This document shows, one piece after another, positions 22,520 to 34,647 of a stretch of 64,000 bases of DNA. The DNA is taken from contig OY821775.1 in assembly GCA_963682175.1 (NCBI GenBank), forward strand, positions 36,020,053 to 36,084,052, in the 5' to 3' direction. The notes beneath the pieces were generated by a model that searched no databases, was not told the origin of the DNA, and was given only the letters and a program-made list of their open reading frames with translations. This stretch comes from Triglochin maritima (Eukaryota; Streptophyta; Magnoliopsida; Alismatales; Juncaginaceae). Each line of letters starts with the position of its first letter. Positions within the stretch are counted from its first letter, which is position 1. Made by a program: the position numbers and the translations under genes.

Positions 22520-24036
22520 TGTTGGCTTTTTGGCCTTAATCTATATTAATTTTGATGATTAATTAAACTAATATTAATTAATCAACCTAATCAATAAAAG
22601 TGAGCAAACACGATTACATGCATTGCATATATATATTTGTATACTTGCAATCATCTTAATAGGCTGATCAAGACAATCAAGGAAATAAGCATTGGGACAA
22701 AGACATCAAGACTCAAGATTTGTAATCAAAGCTTTGGAACAAGACATGTAACTTTGTATTTATTAAGTCCATAAGGTTTTATGTAAACTTGAGTACTAGG
22801 ATTCTGTCCCGTCATTCCTCGGTAAACCGAACCTATTTCGGTCAACCGAATCCTGCCTAGTTCGGTCCACCGAACACCTGTCGGATAACCGAATACTTCC
22901 CAATAGTAAAAGTTAGGTGTTCTCTGGAATTTCCCCAACGGAAGACCGAACTACCTTCGGTCGACCGTAGCCATGGACCGGTTTCGGACTTTGCTCAAAT
23001 GGTCGCTTTTGAATTAAGTCCCTAGACCCCAATTGACTTTTCCTAGTTCGGACGACTGAATGCCCATCGGTCAACCGATTCCTTATTGGCTTTAGGAGCC
23101 CAATGACTATTTTACACGTGGCACTTGACCGTTAATGATAAACCAACTTCCCACTCAATGTCAGTGCAATACCCGTGCTACTTTGGTCTACCGAAGTATA
23201 CACGGTCAACCAAACTTGACATACCAATCAATTCTACTGTCCACCTTGGAACGGTGAACCGAATGAACTTCGGTGAACCGAATTTAATTAGGGCTAAATA
23301 GATAAAAGCTACTGGAGGTTGGTGAACGGTGATCCGATACATAATCTGTCAACCGAGTTCTTAGTTCAGACCAATTTTTCGGACTATCGTTTGGATAACG
23401 GTCGACCGAATATGTCATGATTTCTGTCCGAGCTTATGTCACATCTTGCATTCCTATTAGTCCATTCCCCACAAACTCCCAAACGGCTAGATGAGCTTGA
23501 AGGCTTATAAATAGGACCTCATTTGGTTGCTTTGGACATCTTGAACACTTCCTATCTATCCAATACTCAAAGCCAAATCCTCTCCATCTTCAATCTCTCA
23601 ATCCACAACACTCAAGCCTAAACTTCACCACTTGCATATCCAATTCAATATCATATCCAAGTGTGCTCAAGTATAGAGTGTTAGTTAGATTGTGATTCAA
23701 CTTTTATATTCAAGAATCAAAGAGTTGTAAAGCTTCGAGGAAGCTCCCACTCGGGTTGTGAGAGGAGATGAGCGATGTGAGGTTGTTCGCGAGGCTCGGT
23801 GTTGTAAACGACGTTGATCTCGGCCTGGAATGGAGTTTGGTTAGTGGAACCGTAAGCAAGGCTCGGGGGATCGAGCGAGACTTGCGAGGAGGACTAGGAC
23901 CCGGGTGTGGGTACCAAACCTCTCTAAACTCTGGTGTCGACGAATTTGTGGTTTGCAATTGTCTCTTCCTTAATCCTTCGATTATTATTTTTAATTCCGC
24001 ATTTATCTATTGATTAGAGGGCCATAGATCCTAACA
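22520..24036 (+). mobile_element. E-family solo LTR inside the TNP2 pseudogene
   Basis: Runs from TGTTGGCTTTTTGGCC to ATAGATCCTAACA, 1517 bp. Flanks TAATT (22515-22519) and CAATT (24037-24041) agree at 4 of 5 positions. Removing it rejoins the transposase reading near its KACLIC motif to ENTCSLQL. Inside, at 22810-23410, about 15 copies of a palindromic word vary only in the centre: CGGTAAACCG, CGGTCAACCG, GGTCCACCG, GGTCTACCG, CGGTGAACCG, CGGTCGACCG. A TATA-like GCTTATAAATAGGACC is at 23503. No internal domain, hence a solo LTR. Confidence 0.85.
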
Positions 24037-24041
24037 CAATT

Positions 24042-24975
24042 TACGAAGAGAATACATGCTCCTTGCAACTTGTTAATGGTTCTAAGACAATCTATCTTTG
24101 TCATCAGAGATTTTTGCCAAACTCCCATCCGTATCATAGGTTGAAGAAGGCATTTAACGGAAAAAGGGTTTCAGAATCCGCTAGTTGAAGTTAGCATCGA
24201 AAAGGTGTACGAACATGTAATGAACGTTGAATGTGAATTTGGAAAATGGTACAAACAAGCATATGGCAAAAGTTCTTGGAAAAAAGATCCATATTTTTTG
24301 ATCTTCCTTACTGGAAAACATTAAAAGTTATACAATGTATTGATGTAATGCATGTAGAGAAAAACATTTATGATAGTCTTGTTGGCACTCTGTTAAACAT
24401 ACCTGGTAAGACAAAATATTTATATAATGTTATACTTGATCTTGTTGACCTTGGTATACGAGCAAGGCTGGAACCAGAGAAGAGTGGATTTGAAACTTTG
24501 GGGATGAAGTCTTACGATTGTCACACTTTAATTCAGCAGTTGTTACCTGTAGCACTTAGATCCATATTACCAAAACATGTTAGACATGCCATAGTAAAGT
24601 TGTGTTCCTTTTTCAACAAGATTTGCAGTAAAGTGGTCGATCTCGTGCAGTTAGATCAATTGCAGATTGAAATTGTGGTCACATTATGTCAGTTCGAGAT
24701 GTATTTTCCACCTGCTTTTTTTGACATTATGATTCATCTAGTTTTTCATTTGGTTAGAGAGGTTAAATTGTGTGAACCCATTTTTTTAAGGTGGATGTAT
24801 CCTTTTTAGTGCTATATGAGAGTGCTGAAAGTTTATTGTAAAAATCGTCACAGGCCAGATACTAGTATTGTTGAAGGATACATAGCTGAGGAGGTTATTG
24901 AGTTTTGCACTAGATACCTAGCGAACACCAAAAGTATTGGACTTCCGAGCAATTGTTACTGTCCTCTATACTACG
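24042..24975 (+). pseudogene. TNP2-type transposase, central part and DUF4218-like domain
   Basis: Continues the transposase after the E LTR: TCSLQLVNGSKTIYLCHQRF, then HPYHRLKKAFNGK near 24140, a stop, and a long frame at 24246-24809. This holds VIQCIDVMHVEKNIYDSLVG (TNP2 core) and, from about residue 100, LPKHVRHAIVKLCSFFNKIC with FPPAFFDIMIHLVFHL and EPIFLRWMYPF, the signature of DUF4218. One stop separates it from RVLKVYCKNRHRPD and EGYIAEEVIEFCTRYLA. The usual following DUF4216 is missing, because A/A' retroelement sequence begins at about 24980. Broken but clearly one gene. Confidence 0.9.
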
Positions 24976-24979
24976 AGTA

Positions 24980-25264
24980 TAGAGAAGTTCTATTTATAGA
25001 CATAACAAAAGGAAACTCGAGACAATCCCCCAATGTGGGACTAACAAACATTCCTAGAATAGACATAAACACATAACACACACCCGGCCAAAATTTGATT
25101 GCTTCATTTAAGTCCTTTCATCTTACGTTTCAGTCATTTTTCTCTTCCTTTCTCTTCTTTATTACCTAATACCTGAAATACAACAAACAAACACTCGAGC
25201 AGCACAAAATTGGGGTCAAATAAAGGATATAGCATGAATCCAATGTAGGATATGCTACTATCAC
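24980..25264 (-). repeat. A'-family LTR fragment
   Basis: Matches 41140-41250 (GTTCTATTTATAGACATA, GACAATCCCCCAATGTGGGA, CATTCCTAGAATAGACATAA). It ends at about 25264, just before ATACCCCCACACTT, the sequence that borders the LTR in other A copies. Only about 285 bp of LTR remain; the rest was lost at the junction with the transposase. Confidence 0.75.
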
Positions 25265-27028
25265 ATACCCCCACACTTACCTTTTTCTAGTCCCGAGCAA
25301 AAAAAGGAAAGGGAAAAATAGAAGAAATGAAAACATACGAAAAATGGGGAAATCCTAACTCACTTTCGTAGGAATCATGATTGCACTTAGCACGTGCAAC
25401 AAGCCTTTAAACCTTCTTGTCGTCAAGGAGAAGGAATGATGTCTCCTGAGGCTTTTCAGTAGTTATACCCACAAAATCCAAACATTGATTCATTATTCAG
25501 CCTAGCAGCATGACTCGATGGACCTACTTTTGTCGATCATTAGACACGTAATCCTACGACCGACTATATATATGTATCCAGTCCACACACCTAGCCTAAG
25601 GAACTATTAGTGCAAGTTAATTAAGGACTTAAGTGAAAGACATGGGCAACCTTAACATCCTCAAGTGATACATCGCGTAAAGTCCATTAAGGTTCTTATT
25701 TGTATTACCATTTTTTCTGTTTTCACCTTTTTTCATTCTTTTTTTTAATTGATGTTTAATTCTCTGAGGGTCAGGTTTCGTGTATCATTGCCTATGAGGA
25801 CTTACATTATCACGTACACCTTCCCCTAAATCTCCACATAGGACGATCCCTACCACTCGTGTAACTGGAGTTCAGTCAGTGCATCCCAAGTCAGATGACT
25901 TGAAAGCACCAGGTACTAAGTCCCCTCAGACCTAATTTCCTTAGTGATAGGAGCTATGCAAGATGAGAGAATCCCGTACTAAATTATTTTTTATCTACAC
26001 ATGAATCAAAACTCCTACACTTATGGTTTCACAACAGGAGTTTAAGGGTCTCTAACTACGAAAAACTTCCTTATACTAACATACACGAATTATTCGACTC
26101 ACTGGGTTAAGGGTGAACTTCTTTATTTATTTGACTACTGAAACCCTACAATTATTCTCCCCCAAGACAAAATCGGGGTGCATCCTTACAACTAGATAAT
26201 ACCTAAAGTCGGCGTACTAGATATCCTAATGCATCATGTTCAAGTCAATTCTAGGCGCTATCTTTTTACTTTGTCTCTCAACGGTTTTGCACATGCTAAA
26301 CACACACAAAACCCACAAAATATTTTCTTTCACAAACATAGGAAGATTTTGGAAGAAATTAAAATTTTAAAGCACTAGGTAAGCAAAAGAAGGTAAGTCA
26401 CCCAAGGATCATGGTATAGCAGATATATCAATGTAAGGTGCAACACACTATCAATTTAAGGTGCGACACACTAACATGACCTTAACAATACACACAAAAG
26501 AAAACAAAAACAAAGTGAAAAAGAATTGACTTGACCTATATACAAATGTAAAACACCCCCACACTTCATGCATTATCCTCAATGTATGCAAGCATGATAC
26601 TACATGTATTTCTGCATGTAAAGGTTAAGATCTCACCAAACTTTGAAGACAAGCAATTTTTTGTGGTCATGTTGATGGACAAACTCGAATTCCCCTACAA
26701 ACTTGTGATATACTTAAGAAGGGAGACAAATATGTGAAACAAATGAGGCCCAAATACACAAGTGTTGGAGCCCATAACAACTTATGCTCACTCTTGGAGT
26801 CTTTTTTACGAAAATATAACTATGTACAAAAATAAGTTCCCATCTTCATTCGTTAAAGGACTTCAAATGAGAACCTCAAAAGTGGGTCAATGCACTAGGA
26901 TGGGAACATGACATCACGTCGGGCCAAAATACTCATGTGTGCCCCCCCTCACAAAGTCCACAAAATAATGGGAGAGGTTTATGAATTAGACGCAAAGGCG
27001 TCTTATTCAAAAGATCAAATTGAAAGAG
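25265..27028 (-). other. A-family 3' untranslated region, copy 1
   Basis: Non-coding sequence paralleling 34648-36225 and 53472-54990 (shared GTCCCGAGCAAAA, ACTCACTTTCGTAGGAATCA, AAGTCAGATGACT, CATCACATAGG-like words and AAGCACTAGG.AAGCAAAAGA). On the minus strand it lies between the coding remnants and the 3' LTR. ATACCCCCACAC next to the LTR is, on minus, a G-rich polypurine-like tract. Confidence 0.8.
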
Positions 27029-28272
27029 CTAGAACCTCGCAAGAGTTTGGGAAATATTGCGCAACGGATGAAGAGTTCCCCCCATTGCGGTATTGAAGTT
27101 ATGATCGTCAATCCAAACTCTCCAACCAACAGGCTGCTGTGCCGGAACGAGGCCAACAACCTCATTATCCTTGCCTGACGTACCAGGTGAACAGAAAGTG
27201 GGTCTCTTACCCAAGGTATCCTCTAAGGAACTCCCAATACACTCATTGGCAATGTAGTTGTTTGGTGTCCCATCATTTTCAAGATGATCAGGAACAATAG
27301 TGAGAGATAAACTCTCACCAAGTTGTATGAAATTAAGGGTACTAGGGAGCTCTTGCTCCACCAAAGGTTAGTACTAAAGTGGCATAACAATAAGTTCATA
27401 TGTCTCAACGTCCGCGGGTCAAAAAGATAAGGAACAATCCTGTGCCAAGTCATATTGAAACTGGTTCATGTTATTCTCAATTTGAATTGAATCCCTCGCC
27501 AAGTGATCGTGAATTGAAACCCCAAGTCTCTCAGACTGACTAGGAGTCTCACTCTGAAAGACTGTGCTTTGAATTTTTGAATGTGGTGGTGGTTCGATAT
27601 CAGAAGATAAATACTCATGTTGACAAGAAAGGTTACTCTCCTCACGTTCACGTAATTGTTGCGTCATTTGACTCACTTGCACTGCCAGATTTTGCATGGA
27701 ATTATAAGTTGTTTCCGTGAACGTTTGGAGACTTTGTTTCAAGGAATCATGTCAGTGGTCAACTGTGAGGCTCAAGTCAGCATTTTGGATATTTTGGGGT
27801 TGGGTGTTTATGGGTTGAGATTGAGTCCAATGATTAGTCGTGGGTGGTGGCTGGTAGGAATATGGGTATTTGGGAGGAGAATAAAGCGGTGGGTATGATG
27901 TATAAAAATTTGAATCAATATTGTCTCCCCATTAATCCATCCTTCTTGGGTTGTACGTGGATGCGTAAAGGTCACATTGAGCATTTTGGGAAAATGTATG
28001 CTCATACTCAAGCTCTGGGGGAACATAAGGATACTCTCCGATAACGTGACCACTCAACCAGCAACAGTCACACGGTACGGCTACTGGAGCCATCGGTGCA
28101 CTCGTATCATCTACCTCACGCATGAAAGAGGCCAAAGTCTCTTATAACGTCTCGATTGTTTGACAAACATATGATCCGACACAACTAGATGATGGTCTAG
28201 TAGTTGGTGCGTCTCTCGTATTACCCCAATCTGAAGATTGCTCAGCCACATAATTAAGATTGTCCCAACCAT
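27029..28272 (-). pseudogene. A-family gag plus RT scrap, copy 1 (truncated)
   Basis: Minus-strand frames at 28142-28272, 27932-28135, 27419-27742 and 27029-27364 follow the same order as the better copy at 36226-37648. The first holds GWDNLNYVAEQSSDW. The second has the zinc knuckle CDCCWLSGHVIGEY, whose last Cys is now Tyr. The third has the Gln-rich segment NLAVQVSQMTQQLRERE. The last ends with QPVGWRVWIDDHNFN, which resembles a mutated reverse-transcriptase GWR.CIDYR.LN motif of Athila-type elements. Stops separate the frames. At about 28272 it is fused to B-family pol, so the gag N-terminus is lost. Confidence 0.8.
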
Positions 28273-29579
28273 GAGGTGTAAGTCTCATACCTCCATCAAC
28301 TCCAACTCTGAAGTGTGACCCATCTCTAGCCGCTAACTGTAACAAACTGCTCAACTCCTCATCTGTAGTCTGAGCATGAATCACTGTCGATACTGTCTGA
28401 GACTCTACTCTCAATCCTGCAATCACTGCACCCTCAGAGCTATCTGCAAATGGTCTCCACTCTGCTAAAGACTCTAGCAGTCGCCACTCCTGAATGCATA
28501 GGCCTGCTACTGATACCTCCGCCTTCCGGCTCAAAGCGTTTGCAACCGTGTTCGCCTTCCCCGGATGGTAAGAGATAGTGAAATCATAGTCCTTAATGAA
28601 CTCACCATCTGCGCTGCCTCATGTTCAGCTCCTTCAGCGAGAACATGTACTTTAGACTGTGATGATCTGTAAACACCTCACACTACTCGCCATAGAGGTA
28701 GTGTCTCAAGGCCTTCATTGCGTGAACCACTGCTGCTAACTCCAAATCATGAGTCGGGTAATTCCTCTCATGGACCTTCAGTTGTTTGGATGCATACGCG
28801 ATCACCCTCCCGTGCTGCATACGTACACATCCTAAGCCAATACCTGAAGCGTCGCTATAAATCACAAATCCACCTGTGCCACTCGGCAATGACAAAACTG
28901 GTGCCGTGGTCAACAATCTCTTCAGCTCCTGAAAAGTCTTTCTTGTCAACTTCTGCGACCATACAAAAGTGACCCCCTTCTGCGTCAGAGCCGTCAGTGG
29001 TGCTGCCAATCTCGAGAAGTCTTTGATGAAGCGACAGTAATAACCCACCAGTCCAACAATGCTCCTAATCTCCATCACGCTCGTAGGGGCCCTCCATTGT
29101 GTCACTGCCTCTACCTTCGCCGGATCCACTGATATCCCCTCTGCCGATACAATGTGTCCGAGGAACGCCACTCTGTCCAACCAAAACTCACACTTTGAGA
29201 ACTTAGCATATAACTGCTGAGCTCTCAAGATGCTGAGTACAATCCTCAGATGCTCTCTATGCTGCTCTACATCTGGTGAATAGATCAAAATGTCATCCAC
29301 AAAGACAATCACAAATCTATCAATATACTGCCTGAATGTCTGGTTCATCAGATCCATGAATGCTGCCGGAGCATTCGTCAATCCAAATGACATCACCAAG
29401 AACTCGTAGTGTCCATATCTCGTCTTGAAAGCTGTCTTCTGGATGTCCTCAACTCGTAGCATCCTCAAAGATCCGTCCTTCTTCTTCACAATCAAAACCG
29501 GTGCACCCCAAGGCGAGACACTCGGTCTGATAAATCCATAGTCCATCAACTCCTGCAACTGTTTCTTCAACTCTGTCAA
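28273..29579 (-). pseudogene. B-family (Tekay/Del-like Ty3/gypsy) pol: RT and RNase H
   Basis: Reads [16 protein letters not shown], then [19 protein letters not shown] followed at once by [20 protein letters not shown]. About 50 residues normally between these motifs, including the first catalytic Asp segment of RT, are missing. The FVDDILIYS catalytic box is intact. RNase H follows with [12 protein letters not shown] and [29 protein letters not shown] stop after HYLYGE (near 28680) and a frameshift after LNMRQRRW end the frame. A further frame (28276-28534) carries the linker towards integrase. Integrase is absent because the element breaks at about 28273. It cannot be functional. Confidence 0.93.
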
Positions 29580-31274
29580 CTAAGCAGGTGCCATCTGGTA
29601 TGGAGCCTTAGATTGTGGTGTAGTGTCAGCTGCCAACTCGTTGCCGAACTCCAACTCTCGGTGCGGTGGTAAACCTGGAATCTCTGCTGGAAAAACATCT
29701 GCAAACTCCTGCACCACCTCAATGTCCACTAACCTCTGAGACTCTGCCTCCGCAACCAGAAGCGTCGCTACAAATGCTGCACAACCCTTCTGTAACAACC
29801 TCTGAGCCCTCACAGCAGATACAATAACACGAGCTCCTCTGTTTCTAACCCCTCTGATCAGAATATCAGGCAAACCTTTCCTCGGGATCAAAATCTTCTT
29901 CTCACGGCACAAGACTCGGACATCATATTGGGACAGCCAATCCATCCCCAGTATGACATCAAAGTCTTCCATCAATAGCAAGACCAGGTCGGCTGGAAAC
30001 TCCTGATCTCCCGAAACAACCGTGGCGCCGGGGACAAATCTCCCCACAGTGCCCACCAGACCCAGGGGTGTGCTGACTTCCAAGGTGACTGTCAACATCG
30101 CAAGGGTACAGCCCAACACTCCCGCAAATCGCTCTGAGATGAACCAGTGTGTCACGTCACAATCAAAGAGCACCCTAGCTACCAAACCAGCAACAAGAAG
30201 CGCACCTTCCACAACAGTGCCTCCATCCCTAGCCTCCTCTGCCTGAATGGTGTAAACTCTGCCTGTGCGATGCCCCTGTTGTGGTCCAAAAGGTGGTCTA
30301 CCTCCGCCCCCACCTCTGCCTGGCGTTGGTAATCCCGGTGGTCTGCTCGGCCCAGCTTCTCGGCTCAGACAACTCCTAATAAAGTGGCCCAGCTGGCCAC
30401 ACCCATGACAAGCTCCGGTGCGGAAACATGGCCCAGCGTGAATCCTGCCATAGCCGCTACAAGGCTCAGGTCGTTGTGCTGCAGCTCCTGTTGCATCAAA
30501 CCGGGGCCTCTTGCCCGGATTTCCCCCAGTCTGATCTCCAGGCCTCCGCGAGAACCTACCCGAAGGCCTCCTCTCATCCTGATAGTTCTCCCTGTAGTCA
30601 CGATCAAGAACAGTGGCACTCCTCACGGCATCGGCTAACGTGGTCGGTATACACGTCAGCACCTTCGTCCTCAACTGCTTCCGGAGCCCCCGGATGAACT
30701 TCCCAGCCCTCTGCTCCTGGGTGATGTACATCTCGAGACAGTAACGCTCAAGGGCATTGAACTTCCCTATGTAGCCTGCCAAGGTCATGTCTCCCTGCTG
30801 AAGGCTCAAGAACTCCTCCCTCTTCGCATCCTGCACTTGCTGCGGAAAATACTGCTCGTTGAACTCGCCAACGAACTCCTCCCAGGCTATATCCTCTCTA
30901 TCCGCAAACACCACTGCAGATGTGGACCTCCACCAGTTGGATGCAGCACCGCCCAAAACATAAGTGGCCAGACCCACCGTCACCTCTGGAGGACAACCGA
31001 TAGCACTGAAGATCTTCTGCATCGTGAAGATCCACTCCTCCGCTGCCTCTGCATCGTATTGCCCCAGAAAGGTAGGCGGATGCTGACGCATAAACCGGTC
31101 ATGCATAGCGCCAGTCCCTGTCTGCCCAGTCTGTGTTGCCTGCTGCTGTAGCATCTCAGTCAGACGTCTGACCGTATCGAACAACATCCGACGCTCCTCC
31201 TCCCAAGCCTCATTCCTCGCAGTCTCACTCTCACTGCGAGTATGAGCGACGGCCTTCCCCCTTCTTGGAGACAT
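29580..31274 (-). pseudogene. B-family gag and protease
   Basis: The likely start is the ATG at 31274 (MSPRRGKAVAHTRSE), after the tRNA primer site. The gag domain includes HPPTFLGQYDAEAAEEW and VLGGAASNWWRS in the first 150 residues. A CCHC zinc knuckle, CHGCGQLGHFIRSC, lies near residue 300. The aspartic protease follows, but its active site reads FDCDVTHWFIS where this family normally has Asp-Ser/Thr-Gly, so it should be inactive. The frame ends at 29580 with a TAG codon in the conserved MAPA segment at the start of RT; in related elements reading continues there. A large untruncated gag makes this the best-preserved coding remnant in the window. Confidence 0.92.
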
Positions 31275-31383
31275 CTGCCAAAGGAAACAAGACAACATCA
31301 ATATAATTTATGCATGCATGATCCTTTAAAACCTAACTCCTAACTCAAAGGTGGTTTCTTTGGACAAGTACGCCGGGATCAAC

Positions 31384-31395
31384 GCTCTGATACCA
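31384..31395 (-). other. B primer-binding site, initiator tRNA-Met type
   Basis: On the minus strand TGGTATCAGAGC lies 3 bp after the LTR end (GACGTTACA at 31399). This word complements the 3' end of plant initiator tRNA-Met and fixes the element's orientation. Confidence 0.93.
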
Positions 31396-31398
31396 AAT

Positions 31399-33469
31399 TG
31401 TAACGTCCCCGAAAACAACGGAAAATTTAAACAATATAAAGGATAGTCAATGGTCAACACCGGGCACGTCACGGGAAACAAACCAACATATATAATATAA
31501 ATACGATCCATGTGGAAGTCAAACATACAGACTGACTATGATTAGAAACAAAAGCTATACAACATGTAATCACCTCAAAAGAAGAGACAAACAACTACAG
31601 GATCAGATCCCGGGGGCACCCTCCTCGGTCACCACCTCGACTCTAATGGTGCTCGCTACCTGAAATGCAAACAAACAAACATGCCTGAGTTCTCTACTGG
31701 AACCCCGTATGCCAAACCTTGTAAAATACAAAAAGGAATTAAAGACAATGCAATGCAATGCACATGATCATCCACCTCGGGCCACAATAATACCCCTCAC
31801 CGCCTCCACGGTACTGAACCACTCCTGCCGCACAAGGGTCAAGTCAGTCCACCGCTGACACACAAGGGTCAGACGGCACCACTGCTCCCACAAGCACTGC
31901 CAGAAAGGCCCCTCGGTACAACGCCGCCGCACTAGGAGCGAGCCAGCCCGCCAAATGTAGAACTCGGGCCAGATCACAGTCGCTTCTCCCCCAAGCACCG
32001 CCAGACATGCACCCTGCCGGAACATCCTCGGCCTACCGACAAACCCCAGCAAACAACCCAAGGTTTACGATAATCATCTCACACACCCCGTACGATATGA
32101 GAGGCTCAACAATAATACACCATCGTCGAAGGTGAAATCCTCTATGGAAGAATCAGTCGGAGAGGCCTGAGAGGTGGTGGTTTACCCTGTGGCGGATGTC
32201 AGCAGTTCGAGTCCACTTATCTCCAGCCCGTGAACTTAGCCGATACTATGAGAGTACCCCATTTTGTCAATTCGGCAGTTCGATCTATGATTTATCATGG
32301 ACGTTGATAAGATCCTTCCATTTAGCAGCACCGTCGCTCCCAAGGCCGGTAATCGACCGTCGCCTCAGACCCGGTAGTCAACCTATAATCGACGGCTCGT
32401 GTGTGGATAAATCCACCAACCTGCGACAGATCGGTCGACCGCTACAATCACATCGGTCGACCAGTCTTCCGTACAGTACTCTGTACTGTACAAACAAGCA
32501 TTCGGTCCAACCACACCAACCGAAATACCGACCAATCGGTCGAACAAAAGTCATCTAGCGGTCGACCGTTTGGATGGTCTACGCTATACAATATTTATAA
32601 TATATATACAACCGGTCGAACCAAGGGTCTGTTCAACCGATAACAGGGATTCTCAGCATCTTGCCTAAGTGATATTCGGTCGACCGGAATAGAGTTATTT
32701 TTCGACCGAAATATCACAGGCACTCTACTGCTTGATTAAAATGCTCAGTCGGTCGACCGAAAGTTAAAGAGAGGTCGACCGTTTTGATGGTCAAAGGTCC
32801 CAACCGACTTAGCATCAAATAGACCGATCGAACCAGGTTAAGGGTGTTCGACCGTTTAATAAGTCAAAACCCCCAACCGACCTATTCTCATGGTTTTGGT
32901 CGACCGGCGAAGTGGATCCGTTCGACCGATAATAGCATTAAACCCTTTTTCCCGTAGAAATCTGGCATAACGGTCGACCGTCCTTCGACATCGTTCGACC
33001 GTTTGCGGGTGCAAAACAATATAATAATAGAATCGCTCGACTGCCCACAGGTACCTGTCGACCGATTGTCGTCTTCAACCTTTGAATAGGTTGCAATCCG
33101 ACGGGGAATTCGACACCAACGTCGATCCACAACACCCACAAAGCTTATGTGAGTTATAATGAAGACTTGACATACCTTATTGAAGTTTGTGGATGCCTCC
33201 CAAGCTTTGGCAAGCCTAACCCAACACTTCTCCTTTACTTCTTCTCCTTCTCCTTCTCTCCTTCTTCTTCTCCTCCAAGATCGCCTCTCTCACTCTCTGA
33301 TCAACCCAAGCCAAGAGAAAAACGTTTTATTAGACCTAACACCTCTATTTATAGCCAAAACCCAAATCTTATCCTCAACTCCACCTCACTCTTTACTGTT
33401 CACGACTTAATTAAGGGTTAATTAGGTTTAGTTTAGGTTAATTAGGGTGTTTAGATTAAGGTTATTACA
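31399..33469 (-). mobile_element. B-family 5' LTR
   Basis: Plus-strand ends TGTAACGTCCCC and GGTTATTACA, 2071 bp, matching the solo LTR at 56565-58447. It is the 5' LTR of the gag-pol remnant at 28273-31274 on the minus strand. The 3' LTR is missing, lost at the 28273 junction. The right flank (CGTGTAGTGCATG) is sequence from the middle of an A LTR. A TATA-type TCTATTTATAGCC near 33342 (minus strand GGCTATAAATAGA) could be its promoter. Confidence 0.9.
32430..33065. repeat. GGTCGACC-type palindrome cluster in B LTR
   Basis: Sites include CGGTCGACCG near 32441 and 32551, TCGGTCGACCGG near 32676, TCGGTCGACCGA near 32749, GGTCGACCGTTT near 32773 and ACGGTCGACCGT near 32972, plus half-decayed forms. 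The pair GGTCGACCGTTTGGATGGTC recurs with small changes at several places. The same cluster is in the B solo LTR at 57400-58035. Confidence 0.85.
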
Positions 33470-34009
33470 CGTGTAGTGCATGAAAATCATAAAACAAAAT
33501 CCAACTTTGCATCCACATGAAATAAGATAACACAATATCATTAAAACATACAAGACAATAATTGGAATGAAGCTAAATGAACTCATGTATAAAGACCAAA
33601 CCTCACTATGCCTCCACATAAAATAAGATTTAGACAATTATTAAACCATACAAGACATTAACCAAGGTAAAGGCAACAAGAGTACATGAAACTACAAGTC
33701 ATGTTTCCTTTATCAATTCCATCCTTATCCTCACCTCATCATTCCCCATAAAATAGGTCCACTAATCTAAGCATATGCTAAGATTCATTCAAGAGCATAA
33801 ATATATCAAAAACAAGAGTGAAATCCCATTAGATGGTTATGGAAATCATGTAAGGTTCAAAAGATTAAGATAACACACACCTAATACATCACATAATCAC
33901 ATCACATTTTACTCCACCCCCAAATCGGGACGAAACTACTCACTAATCATTACACTGCAACCTACATTAATAAAATGAAACATTCTACTGAAAGGAAATT
34001 AAACTAAGA
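33470..34009 (-). repeat. A-family LTR fragment
   Basis: Parallels the central part of the A LTRs (compare 39129-39660): GTAGTGCATGAAA, CATACAAGACAATAATTGGAATGA, CCATTAGATGGTTATGG-like words and CATTACACTG. It joins A 5'-untranslated sequence (GGTCTGGACAGAGCACC) at about 34009. Neither LTR end is present. Confidence 0.8.
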
Positions 34010-34032
34010 AACCAGGGTCTGGACAGAGCACC

Positions 34033-34050
34033 TTCCTGGCAACGACGCCA
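34033..34050 (-). other. Second A primer-binding site, tRNA-Asp-like
   Basis: Minus strand TGGCGTCGTTGCCAGGAA, six bases past the LTR end at 34057. It resembles the complement of the tRNA-Asp 3' end used by Athila-like elements. Its place beyond the 3' LTR of copy 2 shows that another A internal domain once followed. Confidence 0.75.
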
Positions 34051-34056
34051 AAAACT

Positions 34057-34647
34057 TGATTGATAGTTTTAATTAAAACCGCAAGTGCACGACCGCGTTG
34101 AAGCGGTGGCAAATACGGGTCGTCCACTATGAGGTGTGTCAGCGTTTGGTTTGTGTGAAGGCGAGTGGCAAAGAAATGAGAGAAAGGTTGATTACACTAA
34201 AATACCCTAAGATGCAAAAGAAAATGAAGATAAGCAATAAAACTAAACCTCATAGGGGGTAGAGAAATAATGTGAATATAAAGAAGTGTGTGTATGTGTG
34301 TTCAATTAAGCTCCTCACAACATGTAGTGCATGAAATCATAAAACTACATCCAACGTTGCCTCCACATGAATTAATATAAGACTACATCATTAAAACATA
34401 CAAGAAAATAATTGGAATGAGGCTAAATGAACTCATGTATAAAGACTAGACCCTACTATGCCTCCACATTAATTAAGATAACTCAATATCATTAAAACAT
34501 ACAAAACAATAACTAAGGTAAAGGCAACAAGAGTACATACACTACAAACTGTGTTTCCAATATTAATTCCATCTATATCCTAACCTTATCATTTCCCATA
34601 AAATAGGTCCAAAAAGGTAAGGCACAAGCATGAAATGATGTCAATCA
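34057..34647 (-). repeat. A copy 2, 3' LTR with internal deletion
   Basis: Ends TGATTGATAG and GATGTCAATCA match the full LTRs. Continuity with 38861-39415 is close up to AAAATAGGTCCA, then it jumps near 34608 to the terminal AAGCATGAAATGATG segment. About 950 bp are missing. Confidence 0.85.

Noticed and set aside
32196..32643. Plus-strand frames in the B LTR
   Set aside because: They overlap the palindrome cluster and are not conserved in the B copy at 56565.
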